Translations under genes and position numbers: made by a program
Origin: Streptomyces luteogriseus
Lineage (GTDB): Bacteria > Actinomycetota > Actinomycetes > Streptomycetales > Streptomycetaceae
DNA: 64,000 nt
Assembly: GCF_014205055.1 (NCBI RefSeq)
Contig: NZ_JACHMS010000001.1
Span: 4,030,001-4,094,000, forward strand
Direction: 5' to 3'
The notes under the pieces: generated by a model
The model's input: the letters and a program-made list of their open reading frames with translations, nothing else
Told to the model about the DNA's origin: nothing
Databases searched by the model: none
Shown here: positions 8,329 to 17,208 of the stretch, in pieces
How the letters are laid out: every line of letters starts with the position of its first letter
Numbering within the stretch: position 1 is the first letter of the stretch

Positions 8329-8994
8329 CTAGCCGGGCGTCACCAGCCGCGCCTCGTAGGCGAACACCGCCGCCTGCGTCCGGTCCCTGAGGCCCAGCTT
8401 CACCAGGATCCGGCTGACATGCGTCTTGATCGTCGACTCGGCGACCACCAGCCGCTCCGCGATCTCCGAGTTCGACAGGCCCTGCGCGATGAGGACCAGC
8501 ACCTCCGTCTCCCGCTCGGTGAGATCCCCGTAGGCCGCCTGCGCGGAGGGCATCAGGCGCGGCTTCTCGGAGAGCTTGGAGAACTCGGTGATCAGGCGCC
8601 TGGTCACCGAGGGGGCCAGGAGCGCCTCCCCCGACGCCACCACCCGCACCCCGTCGGCGAGCTGGCGGGCCGAGGCGTCCTTGAGGAGGAACCCGGAGGC
8701 ACCCGCGCGCAGCGCCTGGTACACGTACTCGTCGAGGTCGAACGTGGTGAGCACCAGCACCTTCGCCGCGTCGTCGGCGGCGACGATCTCGCGGGTCGCC
8801 TCGATGCCGTTCAGCTCGGGCATGCGGATGTCCATCAGCACCACGTCCGGGGCGAGTTCGCGGACCTTGGCGACGGCCTCACGGCCGTTCACCGCCTCGC
8901 CGACGACCTCGATGTCCGGCATCGCGTTCAGCAGGACCGAGAAGCCCTCGCGGACCATCATCTGGTCGTCCGCGATCAGGACCCGGATGGTCAT
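8329..8994 (-). CDS. NarL/LuxR-type response regulator (system 1)
   Basis: A 221-residue regulator. The receiver domain (1-120) has the acidic pair DD near residues 9-10, the phospho-acceptor aspartate at about 55 (VVLMDIRMPE) and the conserved lysine in GFLLKDAS. A LuxR-type helix-turn-helix follows (about 150-215: LTERETEVL, STIKTHVSRIL). The start overlaps the kinase stop by four bases. It is closely similar to the system 2 regulator; 57 bases near the 3' ends of the two genes are identical (8353-8409 and 10475-10531). Confidence 0.95.
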   Translation of the reverse strand: MTIRVLIADDQMMVREGFSVLLNAMPDIEVVGEAVNGREAVAKVRELAPDVVLMDIRMPELNGIEATREIVAADDAAKVLVLTTFDLDEYVYQALRAGASGFLLKDASARQLADGVRVVASGEALLAPSVTRRLITEFSKLSEKPRLMPSAQAAYGDLTERETEVLVLIAQGLSNSEIAERLVVAESTIKTHVSRILVKLGLRDRTQAAVFAYEARLVTPG

Positions 8995-10334
8995 GCGTCG
9001 TCCTCACCCGGCAGGGCGACCGGCAGGAACACCGTCACCTCGTATCCTCCGTCCTCCGTGCCGCCGGCCGTCATCTCGCCGGTCAGCATCGTCACGCGCT
9101 CCCGCATGCCCGTGATGCCGTGCCCGGCGCCGGGCGAGGGCTTGATCAGGCTCGGGTTCGGCGGCGGGCCGTTGACTATGCGCAGCCCCAGGCCGCCGAG
9201 CACGTACCCGATCTCGACCCGGGCGACCGCCCCCGGCGCGTGCCGCAGGGTGTTGCTCAGGGCCTCCTGCACGATGCGGTACGCCGACAGCTCCACGCCC
9301 TGCGGCAGCTCCCGCACCGCGCCCGTCACCGCCTTCTCCACGATCAGCCCGGCCTCCCGGACATTGGCCAGCAGCCCGTCCAGATCGGCGAGCGTGGGCT
9401 GCGGGGCGTCCGGAACCTCGTAGTCCTCGGCGCGGACGACGCCGAGCACCCGGCGCAGTTCGGTCAGGGCCGCCACCGCGTTCTCCCGGATCGTGGCGAA
9501 CGCCTTCTCCAGCTCCGGCGGCGGGTTCTCCACCCGGTACGGCGCGGCCTCCGCCTGGATGGCGACGACCGACATGTGATGGGCGACGACATCGTGCAGC
9601 TCGCGGGCGATGGTGGTGCGTTCCTCCAGCAGCGTGCGGCGGGAGCGCTCGTGCGCGGTGACCGTCTGCTGGGCGGTGACCTCCTGCTCGGCGTGACGCC
9701 GGATGTGCCAGACGGTGACGCAGAGCAGGATCAGGGCCGACAGGACCAGCATGGCACCGGAGTTGCTGCCGTACTCGTAGTACGTCGGGCCGATGCCGGT
9801 GTCCGCGACGAGGGCGTACAGCGCCGTCAGCACCCACATCCAGCCGGCCGTGCGCGGCCGGGTGCGGATCGCCACGACCGTCAGCACGGTCAGGTGGCAG
9901 GCGAAGCTGCCGGCCGCCCAGGGCCATTCGCCCCAGCGGCTGCCGAGCACCGAGGCGAGCGGGGTGGAGACCATGGACGCCCAGAACGCCCCGACCGGCC
10001 GCACCATGGTCAGCAGCACGGGAATCGCGCAGAGCAGACCGAGCAGCAGGGCCGGGCCGCCGCTGTCGACGGTGGAGAAGGCCAGGGTGATCAGGGCCGC
10101 CGCGATGATCAGGGCGTGCGGGAGCCACGCCGCGTACTCCCGCAGCCGGCCCGGCAGCCGCCGGACGATCCATCCGTCCGTACGCCGGGCCGGCAGCGGC
10201 CGGTAGGCGAACGCGTCCTGGAAGAGGTCCTGCCTCAGGCCACGCAGGGAATCCACCGCCACCCGGTACTCCGGGCTGCGCGATGTGGCCCGGTCCCCCG
10301 GCGGCGTGGTCTGCGTGTGAGTCGTCTCGGTCAC
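8991..10334 (-). CDS. sensor histidine kinase (system 1)
   Basis: A 447-residue kinase of the HisKA_3/DesK-like group. About six hydrophobic helices (residues 70-210) form the sensor. The phosphorylated histidine is at about 247 in ARELHDVVAHHMSV, and the C-terminal ATPase domain has AYRIVQEALSNTLRHA (N box) and GHGITGMRERV (G box). There is no large extracellular domain, so the signal is probably sensed in or at the membrane. It is first in a two-gene unit with its regulator; a 17-bp sequence shared with the other system lies 66 bases upstream. Confidence 0.93.
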   Translation of the reverse strand: MTETTHTQTTPPGDRATSRSPEYRVAVDSLRGLRQDLFQDAFAYRPLPARRTDGWIVRRLPGRLREYAAWLPHALIIAAALITLAFSTVDSGGPALLLGLLCAIPVLLTMVRPVGAFWASMVSTPLASVLGSRWGEWPWAAGSFACHLTVLTVVAIRTRPRTAGWMWVLTALYALVADTGIGPTYYEYGSNSGAMLVLSALILLCVTVWHIRRHAEQEVTAQQTVTAHERSRRTLLEERTTIARELHDVVAHHMSVVAIQAEAAPYRVENPPPELEKAFATIRENAVAALTELRRVLGVVRAEDYEVPDAPQPTLADLDGLLANVREAGLIVEKAVTGAVRELPQGVELSAYRIVQEALSNTLRHAPGAVARVEIGYVLGGLGLRIVNGPPPNPSLIKPSPGAGHGITGMRERVTMLTGEMTAGGTEDGGYEVTVFLPVALPGEDDA

Positions 10335-10399
10335 GTACAGAACGGTATGCGCACCCCCGGGTGCCGGTCGTCCCCAGTGAGACGGGTTCCCGCCCGTCC

Positions 10400-10416
10400 C
10401 TCTCAGGTACTACGGG
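10400..10416. promoter_or_regulatory. 17-bp element shared by two kinase operons, copy A
   Basis: CTCTCAGGTACTACGGG, exact copy of 14859-14875. On the minus strand it reads CCCGTAGTACCTGAGAG and lies 66 bases before the system 1 kinase start. It contains GTAGTAC, a small palindrome. It is probably a promoter-proximal binding site for one or both response regulators; inferred from position and exact repetition. Confidence 0.55.
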
Positions 10417-10444
10417 GCCGACCAGGCGCGATCGGGTCCGTCCC

Positions 10445-11128
10445 TCAGTAGCCCGACGGCCGCACCAGCCCCGACTCGTAGGCGAACACCGCCGCCTGCG
10501 TCCGGTCCCTGAGGCCCAGCTTCACCAGGATGCGCCCCACGTGGGTCTTCACCGTCTGCTCGGCCACATACAGGTGCCGGGCGATCTCCACGTTCGACAG
10601 GCCCTGCGCGATCAGCGCGAGCACCTCTGTCTCCCGCTCGGTCAGGTCGCCGATACGCTCCTTGAGCGGGGCGCGGGGCTTGCCGTCGAGCCGCGAGAAC
10701 TCGGCGATCAGCTTGCGGGTGATGACCGGGGCGAGCAGCGCCTCCCCGGCGGCGACCACCCGGACCGCCTCGGCGAGCTGCTCCGCCGACGCGTCCTTCA
10801 GCAGGAACCCGGAGGCCCCGGCGCGCAGCGCGTCGTACACGTACTCGTCGAGGTCGAAGGTGGTGAGCACCAGCACCTTGATGTCCGGGTGCGCGGCCGT
10901 GATCTGCTCGGTCGCCTCGATGCCGCCGATGCCGGGCATGCGGATGTCCATGAGGACGACGTCGGGAAGGGTCTCGGCGGCCCTCGCGACGCCGCCCTCG
11001 CCGTCCTTCGCCTCGCCGACGACCTCTATGTCGGGCTGGACGCCGAGCAGCACGGTGAAGCCCTGCCGGACCATCGCCTGGTCGTCGACGATGAGAACCC
11101 GGATGGGGTCGCCGGTGCCGCTCGTCAT
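10445..11128 (-). CDS. NarL/LuxR-type response regulator (system 2)
   Basis: A 227-residue regulator with receiver domain (acidic pair DD near 15-16, phospho-acceptor aspartate about 61, lysine in GFLLKDAS) and C-terminal LuxR helix-turn-helix (LTERETEVLALIAQGLSNVE, then VKTHVGRIL). The ATG at 11128 overlaps the kinase stop by four bases (ATGA); the longer frame upstream is a shadow of the kinase gene. It is the last gene of a four-gene minus-strand unit beginning with the DUF1023 hydrolase. Confidence 0.95.
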   Translation of the reverse strand: MTSGTGDPIRVLIVDDQAMVRQGFTVLLGVQPDIEVVGEAKDGEGGVARAAETLPDVVLMDIRMPGIGGIEATEQITAAHPDIKVLVLTTFDLDEYVYDALRAGASGFLLKDASAEQLAEAVRVVAAGEALLAPVITRKLIAEFSRLDGKPRAPLKERIGDLTERETEVLALIAQGLSNVEIARHLYVAEQTVKTHVGRILVKLGLRDRTQAAVFAYESGLVRPSGY

Positions 11129-12501
11129 GAGGTCCCTTTCCTGAGGGCCGTGGGGTCGTCGGTGCCCGGGGTGTCGACGGGCGGGGTGTCCGGGAGGAAG
11201 GCGGTGACCTTGAAGCCGTCCCAGTGCCAGGGGTGCGCCGTCATCGTGCCACCGAGCATCGCGACCCGCTCCCGCATGCCGAGCAGTCCGTGCCCCGCCC
11301 CCGTCGAGGGCGGGGCCGGGCCGGTCGGGCGGCCGTTGACGATCTCCACCTCCAGGCCGTCCGGCTCGTACGTGAGACGGACTGTGATGGGCGCGCCGGG
11401 CGCGTGCCGCAGGGCGTTGCTCAGCGCCTCCTGCACGATCCGGTACGCCGACAGCTCCACGCCGGGCGGCAGCGGGCGCCGCTCGCCGCTGATGTCGGTG
11501 ACGACCTCGCGGCCGACGGCCCGGGTGTTCTCCACCAGCGCGTCGAGCCGGTCGAGCGTGGGCTGGGGGGCGTGCGGCGCGGTCCCGTCGCCGAAGCCGT
11601 CGGGCGGCTCTCCCGGCCCGATGTGCTCCGAGCGCAGCACGCCCAGCACACGGCGCAGCTCGGTCAGTGCCTCCAGCGCGTTCTGCCGGATGCCCGCGAG
11701 GTTCTCCCTGAGCTCGTCGGGCGGGTTCTCGACGAGGTGCGGGGCGACCTGCGCCTGGATGGAGATGACCGACATGTGGTGGGCCACCACGTCGTGGAGC
11801 TCCCGCGCGATGCGGCTGCGCTCCTCCAGCAGGGTGCGCCGGGTGCGTTCCTCGGCGGTGAGGGTGGTCTGCTCGACGAGTTGGGCGCGGGCTTCGCGGC
11901 GGCCCCTGAGCGCGCTGCCGAGTATCACGACGACGGTGAACAGGGAGACCGCGAGGATGCCGGTGGTGTCGTAGGGCTCCCCCGTCCACAGGCTCTCGAA
12001 GGCCCAGGTGAGGAACGCGGTCGCCGCCAGGGCCGCCACCGCGGCGCGGGTGGGCACCCGCAGCGCGAGCAGCAGCAGCACGAGCAGCTCGGCGATGATT
12101 CCGGCGGCGGTCCAGGGCCAGGTGTAGGTCTCCAGGTCGAAGCCCATGCGGGTGCGCACCGTGGCGGCGATCAGGGTGAACGCGCCCAGGGACAGCCACC
12201 ACGCCGGCACCGGTCGCCACAGCCCCAGCACCACGGCGCCGCCCTGGCCGGCCGCGGCCAGGAGGGCAAGACCGGATGGGAGATGCCCGTTGTCCGTCAG
12301 ATCACCCGTGCCACCGACCGTGATGCCGACGGCGGCCAGGCACAGCAGCCCGTGCGGCAGCCAGCGCAGCCAGGTGGAGGGGGGCAGCGGGTCCGCCCGG
12401 ACGGTCCACAGGTCCCCGCGCAGTGCGCGCAGCCAGCCCGTGACACGCGCTCGCAGCGCGCGGCCCACCCCCGTGTCCATCACGCGGCTCAGCCTAGACA
12501 T
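11125..12501 (-). CDS. sensor histidine kinase (system 2)
   Basis: A 458-residue DesK/NarX-like kinase with about six N-terminal membrane helices (50-200), the phosphorylation histidine at about 236 (ARELHDVVAHHMSVIS), and ATPase motifs (AYRIVQEALSNALRHA, GHGLLGMRERVAM). It parallels the system 1 kinase throughout, so the two arose by duplication. The start overlaps the acyltransferase stop by eight bases; an in-frame ATG at 12480 is an alternative. Being in one unit with two membrane or secreted enzymes suggests that it controls or senses their activity at the envelope. Confidence 0.93.
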   Translation of the reverse strand: MSRLSRVMDTGVGRALRARVTGWLRALRGDLWTVRADPLPPSTWLRWLPHGLLCLAAVGITVGGTGDLTDNGHLPSGLALLAAAGQGGAVVLGLWRPVPAWWLSLGAFTLIAATVRTRMGFDLETYTWPWTAAGIIAELLVLLLLALRVPTRAAVAALAATAFLTWAFESLWTGEPYDTTGILAVSLFTVVVILGSALRGRREARAQLVEQTTLTAEERTRRTLLEERSRIARELHDVVAHHMSVISIQAQVAPHLVENPPDELRENLAGIRQNALEALTELRRVLGVLRSEHIGPGEPPDGFGDGTAPHAPQPTLDRLDALVENTRAVGREVVTDISGERRPLPPGVELSAYRIVQEALSNALRHAPGAPITVRLTYEPDGLEVEIVNGRPTGPAPPSTGAGHGLLGMRERVAMLGGTMTAHPWHWDGFKVTAFLPDTPPVDTPGTDDPTALRKGTS

Positions 12502-13705
12502 GTCGCGCCTTCGCCGCTGTGCCCCGGTCGGACGGGCGGTGCGAGCGCACCACGCGCGCCCTGCGGCCCCGGCCGCCGCCGTTCCGTTCGAAGGAGTGAA
12601 AGGCGGCCCAGCAGACCGCGAGGGCCAGCGCGAACACGGGCAGCCACAGCAGCCGGACCCCGACCCAGCCGAGACCGTCGGGCGGGGTGTGCAGGCCGGG
12701 CAGCCGGCCGGCGAGGAGGCCGGTGGCGGTCGTGGCCATCAGGGCCGTCTGGTGCCAGAGGAAGACGGTCATCGCGGAGATGTTGACGAGTGCCACCGCC
12801 GCCCACGCCACGGGCCGGCGCAGCGCGTGCCGCAGGCGCTCGCGCAGCAGCAGGGCGAGACCGCACTGGGCCAGGCCGAACGTGACGACGGCCAGCGACG
12901 GCGGGTCCAGATTGGACATGCCCTCGCCCGGGACGCCGACCATCGAGGCCGGATAGCCCGCCCATGCGACGAGCGCCGCGGTCGCCGCGGCCCCGGCCCC
13001 CAGCAGGACCCATCCCGCGCGGCGGCGCTCCAGCTCACCGCGGGTCCAGGCCGCGCCCAGCGTGTAGGGCACCGCCCAGGCCGCTGCCACGTTGACCCAG
13101 CCCAGCCAGGAGGGGCCGCCGAGGCCGAAGCGCAGCAGGTCGACGTGGAGCACGACGGCCAGCGGCCAGAGCGGGTTGAGCCGGGTGAGCAGCGGGGTCG
13201 CCGCCGTCAGGCCGGCGAACACCAGGAGGAACCACAGCGGGGCCAGGGCCAGTTTCACCAGCGTGCGGACCGTGCCGAACTCGGCGCCCGACAGCAGCAG
13301 GGCGAGCGCGGCCACCGTCCACAGCCCGAGGACGGCCACGACCGGCTTGCACAACCGGGTCAGACGGCCCGTCAGCCACTGGCGGTACGGGACCCCCCGG
13401 GCACGCGCCGAGGCGTGGCCGCGGGTGGCGACATGGCCCCCGACCAGGAAGAACACGGCGAGTGTCTGGAACATCCAGGAGATGGGCGCCAGCCAGGGCA
13501 TGTGCTGCAGGGGGCTCGCCGTGCGCAGGGTGCGGCCGTCGGAGACCAGGGCCGTGACGAGCCAGTGCCCGACGACGACGCCGAGGACGGCGGCGGCCCG
13601 CAGGGCGTCCACGGCCCGGTCGCGACCGGGCGGGGTGGCCGCGCCGATGCGGTCGGCGCCGCGGCGCACTTCCTGCCGGACGGCGCGTACTCCGATGTCA
13701 GTCAT
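12494..13705 (-). CDS. acyltransferase-3 family membrane protein
   Basis: A 403-residue protein with about ten hydrophobic helices. The N-terminal RDRAVDALRAAAVLGVVVGHW carries the conserved histidine after the first helix, and TLAVFFLVGGHVA follows, both typical of acyltransferase-3 (OafA/NodX-like) enzymes that transfer acyl groups onto extracytoplasmic sugars or lipids. The acceptor is unknown. Its ends overlap the hydrolase stop (8 bp) and the kinase start (8 bp), so the four genes form one tightly coupled unit. Confidence 0.85.
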   Translation of the reverse strand: MTDIGVRAVRQEVRRGADRIGAATPPGRDRAVDALRAAAVLGVVVGHWLVTALVSDGRTLRTASPLQHMPWLAPISWMFQTLAVFFLVGGHVATRGHASARARGVPYRQWLTGRLTRLCKPVVAVLGLWTVAALALLLSGAEFGTVRTLVKLALAPLWFLLVFAGLTAATPLLTRLNPLWPLAVVLHVDLLRFGLGGPSWLGWVNVAAAWAVPYTLGAAWTRGELERRRAGWVLLGAGAAATAALVAWAGYPASMVGVPGEGMSNLDPPSLAVVTFGLAQCGLALLLRERLRHALRRPVAWAAVALVNISAMTVFLWHQTALMATTATGLLAGRLPGLHTPPDGLGWVGVRLLWLPVFALALAVCWAAFHSFERNGGGRGRRARVVRSHRPSDRGTAAKARHV

Positions 13706-14753
13706 GGGTCACCGCCTTGGTCTCGCCCAGGACGATCCGGGCCAGGTTGGTCAGGGAGGTCGAACCGGGCCTGAAGTAGTCGCTGTGGCCGCCGTCGCCC
13801 GCCGTGAAGACCCGGGCGCCGAAGGCCGGGGAGACGGGGTCGGTACCGAAGCCGACCGTGGTGCCGAACAGGTCCAGGTCGAGGTGCGGGACGTTCTCCA
13901 CCCAGTCGCCACGGCCCCGGGCCGCCCAGACGCGGGCGCGGGCGTGCAGGGCGGCGGCGGTGTCCGCGCCGGTGCCGGGGCTGCCGACGAGCGCGATGTC
14001 GTCGACGTCGAGCCCAGCGGCGGAACGGCCGCAGACGACCGAGCCGTAGGAGTGGCAGAGCAGTGCGACGCGCGCCTCTTCGCCGGATATCGCGCGCAGG
14101 TCGGCGACCAGGGCGCGCAGGTGCGGGGCCGCCTGCTCCGCCCTGCCGGTCGTCGTGACCGTCGTGCTGACCGTGCCCGGCGTCTCGTAGCCCAGCCAGG
14201 CCACGACCGCGGTGCGTGTGCCCGCCGGGGCCTGCGAGGCGAGCTGCCGGTACAGGGCGGAGGCCGCGGCGAGGAACCGGCCGTAGGTGTCGAGGCCCGT
14301 GTCGGAGCCGGGGACCAGGACGGCGACGCGGTCCGCCCGGGCGAGGTCACCGAGGACCTCCGTCACCCGGCCCGAGCCGCGGCCGTCGAAGTGGAGCAAA
14401 TGCCGTGTGGAAGCGGCCAGTTGACGGTCCGTCGCGGCACGGCTGCGGTCGTGGTGGGCGGCGGCCAGGCGGGACGCCTCGGCGGCGTTGGCCCGGTTGG
14501 CCGCGTAGGCCTCGTCGAGCGTCGCCGCACTGAGGGGCGGGAGTGAGGCGGGGGCCGGTGCGGGGATGTCCGGTCGCACGGCCGCGGAGAGGGGGAGGAC
14601 CACGGCGCCCGCGACGAGCGCGGCGAGCGCGGCGCGGCGCCACCGCCCCGCCTGCCGCCACCGCCCCGCCTGCCGCCCTCGCCCGGCGCGGCCTCCGCCG
14701 TCGGCGCGACGTCCGCCGTCGGCGGCACGGCGGTACTTCGCTGCGGACCCCAT
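13698..14753 (-). CDS. exported alpha/beta hydrolase, DUF1023 family
   Basis: About 351 residues. A basic, repetitive Arg/Gly-rich start is followed by a hydrophobic helix (about 30-55) that acts as signal anchor or signal peptide. The catalytic domain is DUF1023-like: the nucleophile serine is in CHSYGS (about residue 240), an acidic residue lies in the GTDPVSP region and a histidine in GDGGHSDYF near the C-terminus. Substrate unknown. An ATG seven codons upstream (14774) is possible. First gene of the system 2 unit, with the shared 17-bp element about 105 bases upstream. Confidence 0.8.
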   Translation of the reverse strand: MGSAAKYRRAADGGRRADGGGRAGRGRQAGRWRQAGRWRRAALAALVAGAVVLPLSAAVRPDIPAPAPASLPPLSAATLDEAYAANRANAAEASRLAAAHHDRSRAATDRQLAASTRHLLHFDGRGSGRVTEVLGDLARADRVAVLVPGSDTGLDTYGRFLAAASALYRQLASQAPAGTRTAVVAWLGYETPGTVSTTVTTTGRAEQAAPHLRALVADLRAISGEEARVALLCHSYGSVVCGRSAAGLDVDDIALVGSPGTGADTAAALHARARVWAARGRGDWVENVPHLDLDLFGTTVGFGTDPVSPAFGARVFTAGDGGHSDYFRPGSTSLTNLARIVLGETKAVTHD

Positions 14754-14858
14754 GGTCGTCCCCCTCCAGCGCACCCGGCCATCGGGTCTGCATGGAAGGG
14801 AAGTTACGGAGCGGGCGACCTCGTCCGCGTCACACCCTGGAACCCATCCGCGGCGTAG

Positions 14859-14875
14859 CTCTCAGGTACTACGGG
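14859..14875. promoter_or_regulatory. 17-bp element shared by two kinase operons, copy B
   Basis: Exact copy of 10400-10416, about 105 bases before the hydrolase start on the minus strand. Here it is extended into an inverted repeat CGTAG-N10-CTACG on the minus strand. Together the two copies mark the promoter regions of the two paralogous two-component units. Confidence 0.55.
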
Positions 14876-14941
14876 TATGACCGGGGGCCTCCTCCTACGG
14901 GCCCGCCGAGGGCGCTGCCGGCAACGGCCGCGCGGAGGTGC

Positions 14942-15805
14942 TCACCAGGCCAGTTGCGCGATCTCCTCCACGACCACCGCGCACGCGTCCGCCGCCGGGT
15001 CGATGAGCGGGAAGTGCCCCACGTCCTCCAGCAGCGTCACCCCCACCATCTCCCCCGCCTTCGCCGCCGCCTCCGCGTACGACTCGGCGACGGCCTGCGG
15101 CACATCGAGGTCCGCACGGCCCTGGACGAGGGTGGTGGCGATGCCGGTGGGCAGCAGCAGCGCCGGGTCGGCGAACGGCTGCCGCGCGGCGAAGTTCTCG
15201 TCTCCGCCCAGGAGTTGACGCGCCGCGCCCCCGCACACGTCCAGCTTGTCGGCGATGGCGAGATCCGCGATCGGGGCGAGGGCGACGACGCCGCGCAGCG
15301 TCACCGGGCTGCCGCCGCGCCAGGGCGAACCGGTCGGCAGGACGTGCCGGGCGGCCCCCCACAGCGCGAGATGCCCGCCCGCCGAGTGGCCGGTGAGGAC
15401 CGTGCGGCGCGGGTCGGCCTGCGGCATCACCTCCCGCACCAGCGCCGGGAGGGCGTCCAGCGCCGCGGCGACGTCGTCGAAGGTGTCGGGCCAGCGGCCC
15501 GCGACGGAGTCGTCAGCGCCGCCGCGCCGGTACTCGGCACTGGCCACGCCGAACCCGCGGCGGGCGAGGAAGCCCGCGAAGGGGCTGATGTGACGCCGGT
15601 CGAAGGGGGCCCGCCAGGCACCGCCGTGCAGGACGAAGACGACGGGGGCGGGTCCGGGGCCGCCGGCCCGGCGCGGGGCGAAGAAGTCGATCACCTGGTC
15701 GGGGTGGTCGCCGTAGGCCGCGGTGGCGTCGGGGTCGACGGGCGCGTGGGAGAAGGCCGACTTCTCCTCGGCAGCGGCCCGTGCTGCTGCGACGTCGTCC
15801 GTCAT
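14942..15805 (-). CDS. probable kynurenine formamidase (alpha/beta hydrolase)
   Basis: A 287-residue hydrolase with an HGGAW oxyanion motif (about residue 60), the nucleophile serine in TGHSAGGHLAL (about 140), and late acidic and histidine residues (QGRADLDVP, VGHFPLID). HGG plus GHSAG marks the esterase/formamidase group that hydrolyses N-formylkynurenine to kynurenine and formate. The position next to kynureninase and TDO supports that step; the S. coelicolor gene in the same place was characterised as a kynurenine formamidase (SCO3644, from memory). A hairpin lies between it and kynureninase, so it may have its own promoter. Confidence 0.75.
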   Translation of the reverse strand: MTDDVAAARAAAEEKSAFSHAPVDPDATAAYGDHPDQVIDFFAPRRAGGPGPAPVVFVLHGGAWRAPFDRRHISPFAGFLARRGFGVASAEYRRGGADDSVAGRWPDTFDDVAAALDALPALVREVMPQADPRRTVLTGHSAGGHLALWGAARHVLPTGSPWRGGSPVTLRGVVALAPIADLAIADKLDVCGGAARQLLGGDENFAARQPFADPALLLPTGIATTLVQGRADLDVPQAVAESYAEAAAKAGEMVGVTLLEDVGHFPLIDPAADACAVVVEEIAQLAW

Positions 15806-15953
15806 GCTCCAACCTTCCAGCGATGAACCGTACGCGGCCGACGAGTTGAGGGTTCAGCCGTTGGCCGGGACGGTACCAGGCGCGTGACGTGCGGGGACAC
15901 GGGGATGTCACGCTCGGTGAAGACCAGACGGGGGCCGCCGTTCGGGCGACGGC

Positions 15954-15984
15954 GGGCCGGGACACCGCAGGGGCGTCCCGGCCC
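15954..15984 (-). terminator. hairpin after kynureninase
   Basis: GGGCCGGGAC (15954-15963) pairs with GTCCCGGCCC (15975-15984), loop 11 bases, starting ten bases beyond the kynureninase stop. It separates the TDO-kynureninase pair from the formamidase gene 150 bases further on. Confidence 0.65.
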
Positions 15985-15993
15985 CGCCGCCGC

Positions 15994-17208
15994 TCAGGCC
16001 AGCGTCTCCGCCAGCACCCGCGCCGCCCGCTCCACGTCGGCGAACCCGACGTACAGCGGCGTGAAGCCGAAGCGCAGCACGTCCGGCGCCCGGAAGTCGC
16101 CGACCACTCCCCGCTCGATCAGCCGTTTCATCACGTCACCGGCGTCGTCACAGCGCAGGGCGATCTGGCTGCCCCGCTCCTCGTGCGCCACCGGCGTCAC
16201 ACACACGACCCGGCCCTCGGGCACGTACGCCGCCACGCACTCCAGGAAGAAGTCCGTCAGCGCGAGCGACTTGGCCCGCACCGCCTCGACCGGCACCCCG
16301 TCCCAGACCTCCAGGGCCGCCTCCAGGGCGAGCATGGAGAGGATGTCGGGCGTGCCGACCCGGCCGCGCAGGGCACCGGCGGCCGGTTCGTAGCCGGTGC
16401 GCATGCCGAACGGCTCGGCGTGCGAGTTCCACCCGGGCAGCGGCGAGTCGAAACGGTCCTGCAGGTCCCGCCGCACATACAGGTACGCCGGTGAACCGGG
16501 CCCGCCGTTCAGGTACTTGTAGGTGCAGCCGACCGCGAGGTCCACGCCGTGCTCGTCCAGCCCGACCGGCAGCGCGCCCGCGCTGTGGCACAGGTCCCAG
16601 ACGGCGATCGCGCCCGCCTCGTGCGCGGCGGCCGTCAGACCGGGCAGGTCGTGCAGCCGGCCGCTGCGGTAGTCGACGTGGTTGAGCAGGACGGCGGCGG
16701 TGCGCTCGCCCAGCGCGCCCGGCACGTCCGCCGGTGCCACGGGCCGCAGGGTACAGCCGGTCATGCGGGCGGCGGACTCGGCGATGTACCCGTCGGTGGG
16801 GAAGGTCGTCGCGTCGACGAGGAGCTCGTCACGGCCCTCCCCGGCCATCCGCACCGCGCCCACGAGCGCCTTGAAGACGTTGACGCTGGTGGAGTCGCCC
16901 ACCACGACCTGCCCGGGCGCCGCCCCGACCAGCGGGGCGATCCGGTCACCGATCCGCTCGGGCGCCGTCCACCAGCCGCTCTCCTCCCAGGACCGGATGC
17001 GCAGCTCGCCCCACTGGCGGCGTACGACGTCCTCGACCCGGCCGGGCACGACGGCGGGCAGCGCGCCCAGCGAGTTGCCGTCGAGGTAGACGACGCCCGC
17101 GGCGTCAGCCGCACGATCAGACGCAGTGTCGAGCACGAACTCGGCGCGCTTGCCCGCCAGTTCGTCGACGGCGTCCAGCTTCTGAGCGGCGATGGCGAGC
17201 TCAGACAT
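15994..17208 (-). CDS. kynU: kynureninase
   Basis: A 404-residue PLP enzyme that cleaves kynurenine to anthranilate and alanine. Family marks include YLDGNSLGALP near the N-terminus, the PLP-binding HVDYRSG and WDLCHSAGALP region, and the lysine in GCTYKYLNGGPGSPA (about 220). The ATG at 17208 overlaps the TDO stop by eight bases, showing coupling; the longer frame upstream is a TDO shadow. With TDO and formamidase it completes tryptophan to anthranilate. No further aerobic anthranilate-degrading genes are nearby, so anthranilate may feed secondary metabolism or be recycled. Confidence 0.95.
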   Translation of the reverse strand: MSELAIAAQKLDAVDELAGKRAEFVLDTASDRAADAAGVVYLDGNSLGALPAVVPGRVEDVVRRQWGELRIRSWEESGWWTAPERIGDRIAPLVGAAPGQVVVGDSTSVNVFKALVGAVRMAGEGRDELLVDATTFPTDGYIAESAARMTGCTLRPVAPADVPGALGERTAAVLLNHVDYRSGRLHDLPGLTAAAHEAGAIAVWDLCHSAGALPVGLDEHGVDLAVGCTYKYLNGGPGSPAYLYVRRDLQDRFDSPLPGWNSHAEPFGMRTGYEPAAGALRGRVGTPDILSMLALEAALEVWDGVPVEAVRAKSLALTDFFLECVAAYVPEGRVVCVTPVAHEERGSQIALRCDDAGDVMKRLIERGVVGDFRAPDVLRFGFTPLYVGFADVERAARVLAETLA

